Part shown: in pieces, positions 34,411 through 47,843 of the stretch
Layout of the letters: every line of letters begins with the position of its first letter
How positions within the stretch are numbered: position 1 is the first letter of the stretch
Assembly (NCBI GenBank): GCA_949775045.1
Contig: OX459100.1
Coordinates: forward strand, 20,441,768 to 20,505,767
DNA length: 64,000 nt
Source of the DNA: Metridium senile
Taxonomy: Eukaryota; Cnidaria; Anthozoa; Actiniaria; Metridiidae
Direction of reading: 5' to 3'
The notes under the pieces: model-generated
What the model saw: the letters and a program-made list of their open reading frames with translations, nothing else
Told to the model about the DNA's origin: nothing
Databases searched by the model: none
Made by a program: the position numbers and the translations under genes

Positions 34411-36160
34411 CACATTAATTATAACGTAGAACAGCATCTATATCACATGTAACTTGTTAACGGATTCTGTTTTGCGCTACGTAATGTAGTCTTGCATGGT
34501 ACAAACTGAAGTGAAAGCTTTTAATTACAACAAGAATATCTTAATTGCATTTCCTACAGATCAAGGTACTATATGATATTTTATGGAAACCAACCAATCG
34601 CGTCTAACACTAGAGGGTTGGCATGGATGTTGCAGTACAAGTTATCTATAATACCCATGGAATTATGCACATCCCAGCAAATGACCATCAAATGTTTCGA
34701 TACTAAATGCACCTGACCTGAAATAGTGGACAGGTCAGACAAGTGGTTGCTTATAGCAAAGATAACACTATAAGATGTAGTAATAATCACACATATGTTT
34801 AAGTATTTATAAGTCGTACTAAACATCACACACGTACCTCTGTCTTGGACTATAATATATACAAAAACTATAGCGGTTAAACTAGTGTAGACAGCTGCGT
34901 CAATGTATAAGAAACAATCGGAATAAAAATGTACAATAACTAGAGATTAAAATAGTGTGGACTGGATCGAAGAGTGAATAAAAATGTACAAATTAGCTAA
35001 TTAAATTTGTGTATAGGCTACGTCCAAGTTATTACGCAAGTTATCAAAGTAGAAATGTGCCATAACTATACTAGTTGAAAACGTGTAGGCTGCCTGTCCC
35101 TATACTTCAATGTTTCGACAAAACAATCGGAGTTAAACTGTACGATAACTATTGATTTTACTACTAGAGTTGTATAAATGTTGCCAACAAAACAATTCTT
35201 TGTTTTATCTAAAGATATGATACAGTTCTATAAGGAATTATCGTCAAACTATGTCGAAAAGAATCCATCAAATACTATGGAACAAACCCTTATTAGGGCA
35301 CGCTTTACAGTACAACTTGACTAACCTGTTTGTAATTGATTGACCATGTGTGATAGCCACGCCCCTCTATCGGTGATATACCCATGTGTTTCCTCGATGG
35401 CCTGTCTAATGTATCTCGATATATGCGACCAGCCAAAACCAATCGAAATATCTGTGTTTGCAAGAAATACATTAGGTATAGATAAAGCTATAATACAACA
35501 ACTGATCAACTGCATTGGTACAACACTATGTTGCTATAATTGCTTATTTTTTAATGTTGTATTTATGTATTGCATCATATTTTAGTTTTTAAAGTTTGTC
35601 CCAAGAGCAAAGCTTATCAGGGAGACTCAATAAATGTGGTATCAGGGAGACTCAATCAATGTGGTATTCATATATAGTGCATGGCACATCTATTAGCGGT
35701 GACCCTTGGGACTTTCCAAAGTGGCCGCTTAATAGAGGTTGGCCGTTGAATAGAGGTATAGAATAGGTATATAGGAATAGATTTGGGACTTTTTAGTGGC
35801 CACCTAATAGAGGGTGACCGATTAATAATAATCTATAAGAATCCAAGTCGAACAAATGGTTGTACTTTAACGTAAGCAAAGCAGGGATGCAATATGCATG
35901 TAATAGAGACTAAAGATGCCCTGCAACTATACACCAAATGTCTGGTAGGCTATTGCCATGTGGCAAGCATTTACAACCAGATGTGGGTTTACATGTAACA
36001 CTGAGTAAGTCATCTAGAACTAGGAAATACTGAACAAGTCTAATATTTCTATTAAAACATGCACAAAATTAAAAAAAAATGGCTAGAAATTAGGAGCTGA
36101 TGCACAACATGTGTCCCGGATATTGCCCTACTAGCAACCCTCATAATTACTATGAATAAA
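34411..36160. other. no gene supported
   Basis: Intergenic sequence whose only recognisable part is a pogo-type repeat fragment (35686-35825). Confidence 0.4.
35686..35825. mobile_element. fragment of the pogo-type element
   Basis: ATCTATTAGCGGTGACCC, then AATAGAGGTTGGCCG and ATAGAATAGGTATA, match the left end and one and a half 77-bp units of the element at 20604. Intact termini are missing. Confidence 0.7.
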
Positions 36161-36270
36161 CTATGAATAAACTAGAGAAACGTGCACTTAGACATGCTCA
36201 ATTGTACATTCAATTATATGGATTGGTATTCAGCGTGTCTAACTGCACGATTCTCTAGTTTATTCATAGG
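36161..36270. repeat. 110-bp fold-back with ~37-bp arms
   Basis: CTATGAATAAACTAGAGAA on the left is inverted as TTCTCTAGTTTATTCATAG on the right, with the arms continuing inward to GACATGC / GCGTGTC. A second partial copy of the left end precedes it at 36150. Confidence 0.75.
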
Positions 36271-36850
36271 GATTTGATGGCAAATGACCTTTTTCTATTT
36301 GACCACATGAGGGCTGCTATTAGTATCAATTGAACAAGGAGCTGATCTCTTTAAATGATGGACCTCCTTAGGAGTCAAGGCCAAGTTCATGCCGAGTATC
36401 AAAGACTTGAGAAGACTTTCTACAATAAAAACAATAGAACAATGCAAACTTATCTATCAAGTACGCCACAAGACAAGATTCTTATTTCATATCAAGCTGT
36501 TAAAAAAGACTAGCAATGTTTTATTATTTAAAAAACTATGCAAAACTCTCGCAAGAAATCATGGCCAAATAATTTAGTATTTTCTAATGTTTTCTATTCC
36601 TTTAAGATAGTGAATTACTGTTTTACTCTCTTTCTTAATTCAATTTTTGGTATTCAATATATATTTTCATTGCATCTTCGTTGCTATGGAAGTCTCACGA
36701 TCAGATATTTTGTTCGTTGCTATCGTTACTTGGCTAGAGTGAAACATTGCAAGGTTATATAAGCATATATCATAATGATAATAATAACATAGCCTGATGT
36801 ATGTCTCTATAATTCAACGATATACCGTCATTTGAAAAAAACAAACAAAT

Positions 36851-37234
36851 GACTACGCGACTAGCCCAAGCGGGAGTATGGGTAAAAATCACTGAAGCAA
36901 TATACATTTTCAGCACGCGCTATAGAATATTCTCAAATATGGCGATTACAAGAATGAGTGCGTTTGCGTTCTTTGCAAAGAAATAAACCGTTGTATAGAA
37001 CGTGGAGATATCGACAAGTAAATAGCTACTTCTTCAGTTTTCATGCAGAAGATTTGCGTCATTCTACTCATTCTAACCAATCACCAGACTATACATAATC
37101 CTTTTCTCTATGCTCGAGGCATAGCTAATCAAAATAGGAACAAGGCACTGAGAACTGAAGATGTTGATAACAAATGTAGCTAACTGCTTCAGTGATTTCT
37201 ACCCATAATCCCTTTCGGTCTACTCGCGTAGTCG
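36851..37234. mobile_element. 384-bp element with ~48-bp terminal inverted repeats, next to the 748-bp array
   Basis: The left end GACTACGCGACTAG...ATCACTGAAGC is inverted at 37188-37234 as GCTTCAGTGAT...CTCGCGTAGTC. Its right end is 18 bp from the first array unit. Confidence 0.75.
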
Positions 37235-37251
37235 AATAGTGGCGAAGAAAT

Positions 37252-40200
37252 ATGTCAATTTTCACCCGGAATTCGAGAGTTTTTCAATACTTTTTCTTTA
37301 GCAACGAGTAGCTTGCATCGATATCTCACTACGCTCTCAAAAGCGCACGAAACGGAATAGAAGAACGTATTAAAAATAGCCGAAAACATGTCAATATGTG
37401 ACATTTTCGATAAAAGCACCGAAAACAACGTCGCATTTCTCCACGAATTCGATACTTTTTCAAACTTTTTTTTTGGCCAGCGAGCAGCCTATGGCCATAT
37501 CTAAGTGCTTGATCAAAAGCAGCTGCAACAGAACAAATTAACCCGATCAAAATAGCAAAAGGAGTGACGTCACTCGAAAAATCGGCCTTTTCCCTGATAA
37601 AATCGCGAATTGAAAGTCTTTTGAAAAACTGGCTTTTGATCTTTGCAGCATTTTTATCAAGCTTTCCAACCATGTAAAAATCGTTGCATGAAAATTGAAA
37701 TAAAAGATGTCGATATTTTTTTATTCGAGAAAAAATATTTGGTTGATTTCATTTTGAGGTTTTTTCGCTATTTCTCTGGAAATAAAGCCAACTTATGCAA
37801 CGTTTTGGCATGCACAGATACATCTTGATCAAGAGCATGTGCTGATCGAATTTATTCGAAAAAAAACAAATAAAAAGAAGGGCAAAATAAGCGGTAAAGA
37901 TTTGTGAGAGCCGGTGGGCTTCCTGTGGCGGGCATTCGACCTTTGTTGACATGTTGGGCTTCCTGTGGTAAAATGGCTGCCAAAACTTCGTTGAGAAACA
38001 TGTCAATTTTCACCCGGAATTCGAGAGTTTTTCAATACTTTTTCTTTAGCAACGAGTAGCTTGCATCGATATCTCACTACGCTCTCAAAAGCGCACGAAA
38101 CGGAATAGAAGAACGTATTAAAAATAGCCGAAAACATGTCAATATGTGACATTTTCGATAAAAGCACCGAAAACAACGTCGCATTTCTCCACGAATTCGA
38201 TACTTTTTCAAACTTTTTTTTTGGCCAGCGAGCAGCCTATGGCCATATCTAAGTGCTTGATCAAAAGCAGCTGCAACAGAACAAATTAACCCGATCAAAA
38301 TAGCAAAAGGAGTGACGTCACTCGAAAAATCGGCCTTTTCCCTGATAAAATCGCGAATTGAAAGTCTTTTGAAAAACTGGCTTTTGATCTTTGCAGCATT
38401 TTTATCAAGCTTTCCAACCATGTAAAAATCGTTGCATGAAAATTGAAATAAAAGATGTCGATATTTTTTTATTCGAGAAAAAATATTTGGTTGATTTCAT
38501 TTTGAGGTTTTTTCGCTATTTCTCTGGAAATAAAGCCAACTTATGCAACGTTTTGGCATGCACAGATACATCTTGATCAAGAGCATGTGCTGATCGAATT
38601 TATTCGAAAAAAAACAAATAAAAAGAAGGGCAAAATAAGCGGTAAAGATTTGTGAGAGCCGGTGGGCTTCCTGTGGCGGGCATTCGACCTTTGTTGACAT
38701 GTTGGGCTTCCTGTGGTAAAATGGCTGCCAAAACTTCGTTGAGAAACATGTCAATTTTCACCCGGAATTCGAGAGTTTTTCAATACTTTTTCTTTAGCAA
38801 CGAGTAGCTTGCATCGATATCTCACTACGCTCTCAAAAGCGCACGAAACGGAATAGAAGAACGTATTAAAAATAGCCGAAAACATGTCAATATGTGACAT
38901 TTTCGATAAAAGCACCGAAAACAACGTCGCATTTCTCCACGAATTCGATACTTTTTCAAACTTTTTTTTTGGCCAGCGAGCAGCCTATGGCCATATCTAA
39001 GTGCTTGATCAAAAGCAGCTGCAACAGAACAAATTAACCCGATCAAAATAGCAAAAGGAGTGACGTCACTCGAAAAATCGGCCTTTTCCCTGATAAAATC
39101 GCGAATTGAAAGTCTTTTGAAAAACTGGCTTTTGATCTTTGCAGCATTTTTATCAAGCTTTCCAACCATGTAAAAATCGTTGCATGAAAATTGAAATAAA
39201 AGATGTCGATATTTTTTTATTCGAGAAAAAATATTTGGTTGATTTCATTTTGAGGTTTTTTCGCTATTTCTCTGGAAATAAAGCCAACTTATGCAACGTT
39301 TTGGCATGCACAGATACATCTTGATCAAGAGCATGTGCTGATCGAATTTATTCGAAAAAAAAACAAATAAAAAGAAGGGCAAAATAAGCGGTAAAGATTT
39401 GTGAGAGCCGGTGGGCTTCCTGTGGCGGGCATTCGACCTTTGTTGACATGTTGGGCTTCCTGTGGTAAAATGGCTGCCAAAACTTCGTTGAGAAACATGT
39501 CAATTTTCACCCGGAATTCGAGAGTTTTTCAATACTTTTTCTTTAGCAACGAGTAGCTTGCATCGATATCTCACTACGCTCTCAAAAGCGCACGAAACGG
39601 AATAGAAGAACGTATTAAAAATAGCCGAAAACATGTCAATATGTGACATTTTCGATAAAAGCACCGAAAACAACGTCGCATTTCTCCACGAATTCGATAC
39701 TTTTTCAAACTTTTTTTTTGGCCAGCGAGCAGCCTATGGCCATATCTAAGTGCTTGATCAAAAGCAGCTGCAACAGAACAAATTAACCCGATCAAAATAG
39801 CAAAAGGAGTGACGTCACTCGAAAAATCGGCCTTTTCCCTGATAAAATCGCGAATTGAAAGTCTTTTGAAAAACTGGCTTTTGATCTTTGCAGCATTTTT
39901 ATCAAGCTTTCCAACCATGTAAAAATCGTTGCATGAAAATTGAAATAAAAGATGTCGATATTTTTTTATTCGAGAAAAAATATTTGGTTGATTTCATTTT
40001 GAGGTTTTTTCGCTATTTCTCTGGAAATAAAGCCAACTTATGCAACGTTTTGGCATGCACAGATACATCTTGATCAAGAGCATGTGCTGATCGAATTTAT
40101 TCGAAAAAAAAACAAATAAAAAGAAGGGCAAAATAAGCGGTAAAGATTTGTGAGAGCCGGTGGGCTTCCTGTGGCGGGCATTCGACCTTTGTTGACATGT

Positions 40201-43200
40201 TGGGCTTCCTGTGGTAAAATGGCTGCCAAAACTTCGTTGAGAAACATGTCAATTTTCACCCGGAATTCGAGAGTTTTTCAATACTTTTTCTTTAGCAACG
40301 AGTAGCTTGCATCGATATCTCACTACGCTCTCAAAAGCGCACGAAACGGAATAGAAGAACGTATTAAAAATAGCCGAAAACATGTCAATATGTGACATTT
40401 TCGATAAAAGCACCGAAAACAACGTCGCATTTCTCCACGAATTCGATACTTTTTCAAACTTTTTTTTTGGCCAGCGAGCAGCCTATGGCCATATCTAAGT
40501 GCTTGATCAAAAGCAGCTGCAACAGAACAAATTAACCCGATCAAAATAGCAAAAGGAGTGACGTCACTCGAAAAATCGGCCTTTTCCCTGATAAAATCGC
40601 GAATTGAAAGTCTTTTGAAAAACTGGCTTTTGATCTTTGCAGCATTTTTATCAAGCTTTCCAACCATGTAAAAATCGTTGCATGAAAATTGAAATAAAAG
40701 ATGTCGATATTTTTTTATTCGAGAAAAAATATTTGGTTGATTTCATTTTGAGGTTTTTTCGCTATTTCTCTGGAAATAAAGCCAACTTATGCAACGTTTT
40801 GGCATGCACAGATACATCTTGATCAAGAGCATGTGCTGATCGAATTTATTCGAAAAAAAACAAATAAAAAGAAGGGCAAAATAAGCGGTAAAGATTTGTG
40901 AGAGCCGGTGGGCTTCCTGTGGCGGGCATTCGACCTTTGTTGACATGTTGGGCTTCCTGTGGTAAAATGGCTGCCAAAACTTCGTTGAGAAACATGTCAA
41001 TTTTCACCCGGAATTCGAGAGTTTTTCAATACTTTTTCTTTAGCAACGAGTAGCTTGCATCGATATCTCACTACGCTCTCAAAAGCGCACGAAACGGAAT
41101 AGAAGAACGTATTAAAAATAGCCGAAAACATGTCAATATGTGACATTTTCGATAAAAGCACCGAAAACAACGTCGCATTTCTCCACGAATTCGATACTTT
41201 TTCAAACTTTTTTTTTGGCCAGCGAGCAGCCTATGGCCATATCTAAGTGCTTGATCAAAAGCAGCTGCAACAGAACAAATTAACCCGATCAAAATAGCAA
41301 AAGGAGTGACGTCACTCGAAAAATCGGCCTTTTCCCTGATAAAATCGCGAATTGAAAGTCTTTTGAAAAACTGGCTTTTGATCTTTGCAGCATTTTTATC
41401 AAGCTTTCCAACCATGTAAAAATCGTTGCATGAAAATTGAAATAAAAGATGTCGATATTTTTTTATTCGAGAAAAAATATTTGGTTGATTTCATTTTGAG
41501 GTTTTTTCGCTATTTCTCTGGAAATAAAGCCAACTTATGCAACGTTTTGGCATGCACAGATACATCTTGATCAAGAGCATGTGCTGATCGAATTTATTCG
41601 AAAAAAAAACAAATAAAAAGAAGGGCAAAATAAGCGGTAAAGATTTGTGAGAGCCGGTGGGCTTCCTGTGGCGGGCATTCGACCTTTGTTGACATGTTGG
41701 GCTTCCTGTGGTAAAATGGCTGCCAAAACTTCGTTGAGAAACATGTCAATTTTCACCCGGAATTCGAGAGTTTTTCAATACTTTTTCTTTAGCAACGAGT
41801 AGCTTGCATCGATATCTCACTACGCTCTCAAAAGCGCACGAAACGGAATAGAAGAACGTATTAAAAATAGCCGAAAACATGTCAATATGTGACATTTTCG
41901 ATAAAAGCACCGAAAACAACGTCGCATTTCTCCACGAATTCGATACTTTTTCAAACTTTTTTTTTGGCCAGCGAGCAGCCTATGGCCATATCTAAGTGCT
42001 TGATCAAAAGCAGCTGCAACAGAACAAATTAACCCGATCAAAATAGCAAAAGGAGTGACGTCACTCGAAAAATCGGCCTTTTCCCTGATAAAATCGCGAA
42101 TTGAAAGTCTTTTGAAAAACTGGCTTTTGATCTTTGCAGCATTTTTATCAAGCTTTCCAACCATGTAAAAATCGTTGCATGAAAATTGAAATAAAAGATG
42201 TCGATATTTTTTTATTCGAGAAAAAATATTTGGTTGATTTCATTTTGAGGTTTTTTCGCTATTTCTCTGGAAATAAAGCCAACTTATGCAACGTTTTGGC
42301 ATGCACAGATACATCTTGATCAAGAGCATGTGCTGATCGAATTTATTCGAAGAAAAACAAATAAAAAGAAGGACAAAATAAGCGGTAAAGATTTGTGAGA
42401 GCCGGTGGGCTTCCTGTGGCGGGCATTCGACCTTTGTTGACATGTTGGGCTTCCTGTGGTAAAATGGCTGCCAAAACTTCGTTGAGAAACATGTCAATTT
42501 TCACCCGGAATTCGAGAGTTTTTCAATACTTTTTCTTTAGCAACGAGTAGCTTGCATCGATATCTCACTACGCTCTCAAAAGCGCACGAAACGGAATAGA
42601 AGAACGTATTAAAAATAGCCGAAAACATGTCAATATGTGACATTTTCGATAAAAGCACCGAAAACAACGTCGCATTTCTCCACGAATTCGATACTTTTTC
42701 AAACTTTTTTTTTGGCCAGCGAGCAGCCTATGGCCATATCTAAGTGCTTGATCAAAAGCAGCTGCAACAGAACAAATTAACCCGATCAAAATAGCAAAAG
42801 GAGTGACGTCACTCGAAAAATCGGCCTTTTCCCTGATAAAATCGCGAATTGAAAGTCTTTTGAAAAACTGGCTTTTGATCTTTGCAGCATTTTTATCAAG
42901 CTTTCCAACCATGTAAAAATCGTTGCATGAAAATTGAAATAAAAGATGTCGATATTTTTTTATTCGAGAAAAAATATTTGGTTGATTTCATTTTGAGGTT
43001 TTTTCGCTATTTCTCTGGAAATAAAGCCAACTTATGCAACGTTTTGGCATGCACAGATACATCTTGATCAAGAGCATGTGCTGATCGAATTTATTCGAAG
43101 AAAAACAAATAAAAAGAAGGACAAAATAAGCGGTAAAGATTTGTGAGAGCCGGTGGGCTTCCTGTGGCGGGCATTCGACCTTTGTTGACATGTTGGGCTT

Positions 43201-43355
43201 CCTGTGGTAAAATGGCTGCCAAAACTTCGTTGAGAAACATGTCAATTTTCACCCGGAATTCGAGAGTTTTTCAATACTTTTTCTTTAGCAACGAGTAGCT
43301 TGCATCGATATCTCACTACGCTCTCAAAAGCGCACGAAACGGAATAGAAGAACGT
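37252..43355. repeat. satellite array, 748/749-bp unit, ~8.2 near-identical copies
   Basis: The unit beginning ATGTCAATTTTCACCCGG recurs at 37252, 38000, 38748, 39497, 40246, 40994, 41743, 42491 and 43239 (last copy partial, breaking off after 43355). Copies differ almost only in the length of one A-run (8 or 9), plus two shared substitutions in copies 7 and 8 (CGAAGAAAA and GGACAAAA). This pattern shows recent amplification and local duplication. Within the unit, segments around 37270, 37448 and 37612 are themselves diverged copies about 165-178 bp apart, so the unit looks like a higher-order repeat. Each unit carries minus-strand open frames of 114 and 61-85 codons without recognisable domains. 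Confidence 0.95.
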
Positions 43356-43700
43356 TGAATAAATATGCTTAGAAACAATATGATTGAATGTTTTGATTCT
43401 TTGTTGTATTTCACGGCGTAGGGGAAAACCCCGCTTTTGGAGTAACATGAGAGGTTTTGCTACTTTAATCAGATTCTTTTGTTCTGTTGCATTTGATTGC
43501 GATCGCTCACTTAGATATAGATGTAAACTTCTCACAAAGGAAAACAAAATAACATTGTTTCGAATTCCTTGAGAAATGCGGCGATGTTTTCTTTGCTTTT
43601 ATCTAAAATGTCATACGACATTGACATGTTTTCGGCTATTCTTATGTTTTTTTTCATCTGTTGCGTCAGACTTTGATAGCGTTGTTAGATAGCTGCCAAA
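43356..43700 (-). repeat. diverged, inverted copy of part of the 748-bp unit
   Basis: 43445-43700 read on the plus strand follows the minus strand of the array unit (GAGAAATGCGGCG, AAAATGTCATACGACATTG, GACATGTTTTCGGCTATT against near matches in the array) with many substitutions. It is an older, oppositely oriented copy beside the homogenised array. Confidence 0.7.
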
Positions 43701-44049
43701 GAAAGCCCAATATATAACAGAAATTACAATGAACTCAAAATAAGTTCACAAAAATAGAGCACTTTTTAACTGAGTTTTTCATATTTAAAAGTATCAATGT
43801 TGAATGTTTATCTCTATTTGGGTTGTTACTGATTTGAAAAACTATCTCTTAAAATGTCCTAACCATGAAGTTACAAACTATTTACCTTTTTATAGTCTAA
43901 TAAAACATCTTTGTTGCAGTTTAGCCTTCATGTTGCCAGCATGGCAGTCTTGCAGTCCTTGTGGTTAGACAAGAACAGTATCAATCAAGTGTACAACTGC
44001 ATGTAAGCAGCTTGTAACAAATAGGCAAATAGGCCTTTTCACAGTTCTG

Positions 44050-44170
44050 CTCAGTAACCACAAATAATAGTTTCAAGTCCAGGTTCGAGTTGCTGCGCAT
44101 AGCAAAACTATAATTTATTATGTGCAGCGAGGCGAACCTGGACTTGAAACTAGTATTCCTGGTCACTGAG
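44050..44170. mobile_element. 121-bp palindromic MITE
   Basis: GTTTCAAGTCCAGGTTCG on the left is inverted as CGAACCTGGACTTGAAAC on the right, with outer arms CTCAGTAACCA / TGGTCACTGAG and inner arms GCTGCGCATA / TATGTGCAGC. Confidence 0.82.
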
Positions 44171-44457
44171 GTGGAAATAGAACTATTGTTGTACCATAAC
44201 CATGCATTAACAAATCAAATAAATTACATAACCAGCTTTCAGTAACTTACTGCCATGTATTGTATCAAGTGATAAATGATACCAATTACATCTATCACAT
44301 AACAGATGTGTTACTGGTCTTATATAGTCTTGAGAAAGACTGTTGGTGTTCTTGTCTAATGTTTCAAACTCTTGATGGGAATTCATCTTCAGAGCAAAGA
44401 AACAAAAAGACTGGTGCTATTCATGTGCTTGGTTCAAATGGTAATGGATTGTTTAAA

Positions 44458-44520
44458 TGAACACTAGTGAGTAAACTAGTGTAGGCTGTGTCACGGTTTG
44501 CGGTTTGATATAAATAATGT
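44458..44520 (-). repeat. partial copy of the dispersed satellite
   Basis: GAGTAAACTAGTGTAGGCTG and GGTTTGATATAAA are the reverse complement of the monomer end. Confidence 0.6.
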
Positions 44521-44849
44521 TCACCATACAAAATATAAACATGACTTAACTGACATTTCAAGGGTTAGCCATTCATTGCAGTAAAACAGGTTTTTATATG
44601 TTTTTACTGAGCATGTCTCTGTCCACTGATATATACATGTATCCAGCCAATCAGAGATCATGTAGTATCTCAAATATAATATAAATTATGGAGTAAATTA
44701 ATGTATTGATTGAAATCTATTTATCTATTGAAAAGTAACCGATGATTGATTTTATCGATCACTGAATTATATATATTTTAATATAATCATGTGTTTAAAC
44801 ATTACTAAGTATGCTGCCAAAGATACAGAAATCTATTCATGGTATGATA

Positions 44850-44860
44850 CAAGGAGCGGA

Positions 44861-44898
<38 letters not shown>

Positions 44899-45055
44899 GG
44901 GGATGTCCCTTCAGGCATTGGACACTCCCCTAGCACTGCAATTATCCCTATTATATTTAAGATATTTAGGGACAGGACACCCCCTAACACCTTAAGAGGC
45001 TTTTATTTGCAATTGGACAGCCCCTGACAAATTTCTGGATCCGCCCGTGGATACT
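44850..45055. repeat. element bounded by GGATTTAGG / GGATCCGCCC with a poly-G tract
   Basis: GAGCGGATTTAGG before a G tract of about 30 bases (44865-44895) and TTTCTGGATCCGCCC at about 45030-45044 are inverted forms of one terminus, suggesting a small MITE with an expanded G-run. Confidence 0.4.
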
Positions 45056-45599
45056 AAGCTCTTTCAGGGTAATGTTAAACCTATGCATGGCTTTAGTATG
45101 ATGTCGTAGGTAAATCTGTATGCTGCATACTTAGTATTGGTTGAATACAACATTATTTAACAATTCTATATAATTCAGTTAGAAATGATTAGATATTAAC
45201 TCCCTGCGTATTATTAGAAATAAATATGCAATGTACAATAGAACGTTCGATCACCTCGCTTGTGCAGCTCATCGAACGATGAAATATATCATCTTCAAAA
45301 CTCACCTTTTTATCTCTGTGTGTAATTCATCCAGAACGGTAATAACATCTTGTTATTATAAATGTCGAAATAGAAACAGAAAAAGCCAATATACCTGAGA
45401 CGAAGACACAGGCGACAGTTGGTCCGAAAGTTAAACACATGTGTTGTTTGGGTTTCCTGTGGCTTTGTCTCAGGCTCTCTCGTGCATTGTTATTGTACTA
45501 GGCGTTCCTCGTGCACTTTAAAATATTGATTTTTATAGGTTTCACCCCTTCACGTCAATTTTTTACTCGTTTCACCCAGTTCTCACGTCATTATTATCG

Positions 45600-46625
45600 C
45601 CGTCATCATCATTATCATCATTCACTGCCAACACCGTCATCATCACCACTGCCAACACCGTCATCATCATCATCACTGCCAACACCGTCATCATCATCAG
45701 TCATCACTGCCAACACCGTCATCATCATCATCACTGCCAACACCGTCATCATCATCATCACTGCCAACACCGTCATCATCATCAGTCATCACTGCCAACA
45801 CCGTCATCATCATCACCATCACCATCATCAACACTGCCAACACCGTCATCATCACCAACACTGCCATCATCATCAACACTGCCAACAATGTCATCATCAT
45901 CACCATCATCAACACTGCCAACACCGTCATCATCATCACCATCATCAACACTGCCGACACCGTCATCATCACCAACACTGCCATCATCATCAACACTGCC
46001 AACACCGTCATCATCATCAGTCATCATCATCATCACTGCCAACACCGTCATCATCATCATCATCATCAAAACTGCCAACACCGTCATCATCATCAACACT
46101 GCCAACACCGTCATCATCACCAACACTGCCATCATCATCAACACTGCCAACACCGTCATCATCATCAACACTGCTAACACCGTCATCATCATCAACACTG
46201 CCAACACCGTCATCATCACCAACACAGCCAACACCGTCATCATCATCAACACTGCCAACACCATCATCATCATCAACACTGCCAACACCGTCATCATCAT
46301 CAACACTGCCAACGCCGTCATCATCATCAACACTGCTAACACCGTCATCATCATCAACACTGCTAACACCGTCATCATCATCAACACTGCCAACACCGTC
46401 ATCATCATCCAAACTGCCAACACCGTCATCATCATCAACACTGCCAACACCGTCATCATCATCAACACTGCCAACACCGTCATCATCACCAACACTGCCA
46501 TCATCATCAACACTGCCAACACCGTCATCATCATCACCATCATCAACACTGCCGACACCGTCATCATCACCAACACTGCCATCATCATCACCACCGCCAA
46601 CATCGTCACCATCATCGTCTTTGAC
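45600..46625. repeat. minisatellite, 27-bp unit plus CAT triplets
   Basis: CACTGCCAACACCGTCATC with variable numbers of CAT/CAA triplets is repeated about 38 times. Because the unit length is a multiple of three, long frames are open on both strands (377 and 289 codons), all low-complexity. Confidence 0.92.
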
Positions 46626-46993
46626 TGATAAACATGACGGTTAAGGTACATGCGTTCACTTTACGTTCGAAACAAGCGAGTTAAGTAGGAGCGCTAAGCG
46701 CCAACTAATTATGCAACCCTTGATAATCACCATCACCCACACCCAACCATTGTCGACATCGTATCATTACTCAATACCACCATCATGTCCATCATTATCA
46801 TACTGTTTTTATAACGGAACGAAAACACTATAACTATTTAATAAAAAATATGAATTATTAACCAATAGTTTCTCATTGTAATTATCACCCAATGCAAGCA
46901 GAAACAACAAATACAAAACAATAACTCATTTCTACTTTACTTGTTTTTGATAGTCACTAAACATGTACTATACATATGGAAATATACATATAT

Positions 46994-47133
46994 GGAAATA
47001 TGGCGTGCAATTTGAATAACTATTGTTCTTGACTGGCCAGCCTCGCATACATGTGAAAACTCCATTGTGTTTCAACGCGAACACTAGGCTAACCAGCCAA
47101 GGACAATAGTTATCAAAATTGTTGCCATATCTC
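46994..47133. mobile_element. 140-bp fold-back element
   Basis: AATAACTATTGTTCTTGACTGGCCAGCCT is inverted with few changes as AGGCTAACCAGCC and GGACAATAGTTATC. The outer arms contain ATATGGC / GCCATAT. Confidence 0.78.
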
Positions 47134-47724
47134 GATTCGGTCTACTAGACAGTAGCAATTTTATTTGATGGATATAGTGTTTTCGCTCTGCTATAATTGT
47201 TTAAATTGATTGTGAAGAAAAACGACATAGAACAGTCTTCCCAATTTTATTAGTAAAGGGGGGATATCTATTTTATAATATTGTTTTATCAAACTCTACT
47301 TTGTAGGGTTATGTGGGCTTACACAGCATTTATAAACATTAATAAACTACCTAACAGTACAAGAAAGACAATAAATCATGTGATAACACGTGTAATGTTT
47401 CATTAAATGTACAATTCAAATTAAACTACGCATTGTCTAATGTACCTACTACATTGCTAGAAACATGTCAGTCTGCTGCCACATAAATGCTGCTTTAAAT
47501 CATTATAATCATATAAATAAATTTGGATTTATATATTGTGCTCGACCCCCTTTGAGATGAGCCCTTTTCAAAAATCTTGAAAGAAAACGTTTATACTATT
47601 GCATTAATTTGAATCTCTTTTAAAACAAAAATATGTTCGTTTGTCCACATTTGACTTGAGTTGATATAAATTTTTACAAGAATAAAACTTCTATTCAGGG
47701 AATCCCCCTGGTTGTCATAGTAAC
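47134..47724. other. 3' flank of the modular protein gene
   Basis: AT-rich, with AATAAA-like signals in the transcript sense. No other gene is seen. It probably contains the 3' UTR of the minus-strand gene ending at 47725. Confidence 0.4.
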
Positions 47725-47843
47725 CTATTTATAGCTGACTGCCCGTTGTATATGATGGAAACTCTTGTGTAGAATATCTTTTAAAAGTTTTGTTTTTTGT
47801 TCTTGAGTAGAGTTCCTTACTGATCTTCGCCTTCGACCAATAC
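47725..47843 (-). CDS. modular protein: last exon, basic C-terminal tail
   Basis: After the acceptor TTTTGTAG the exon starts in the phase required by the Kunitz exon donor and encodes IGRRRRSVRN and a Lys/His-rich tail ending AVSYK, stop TAG at 47725-47727. RRRR could be a proprotein-convertase site or a matrix-binding patch. Confidence 0.7.

Noticed and set aside
37329..43067. Eight copies of a 114-codon minus-strand frame
   Set aside because: All copies are identical because the satellite is homogenised, so conservation gives no evidence of selection. No domain or start context is recognisable.
45511..46651. Long frames (377 codons +, 289 codons -) rich in Ser-Thr-Pro or Val-Met
   Set aside because: They are made entirely of a 27-bp minisatellite that has no stop in several frames, including both strands at once.
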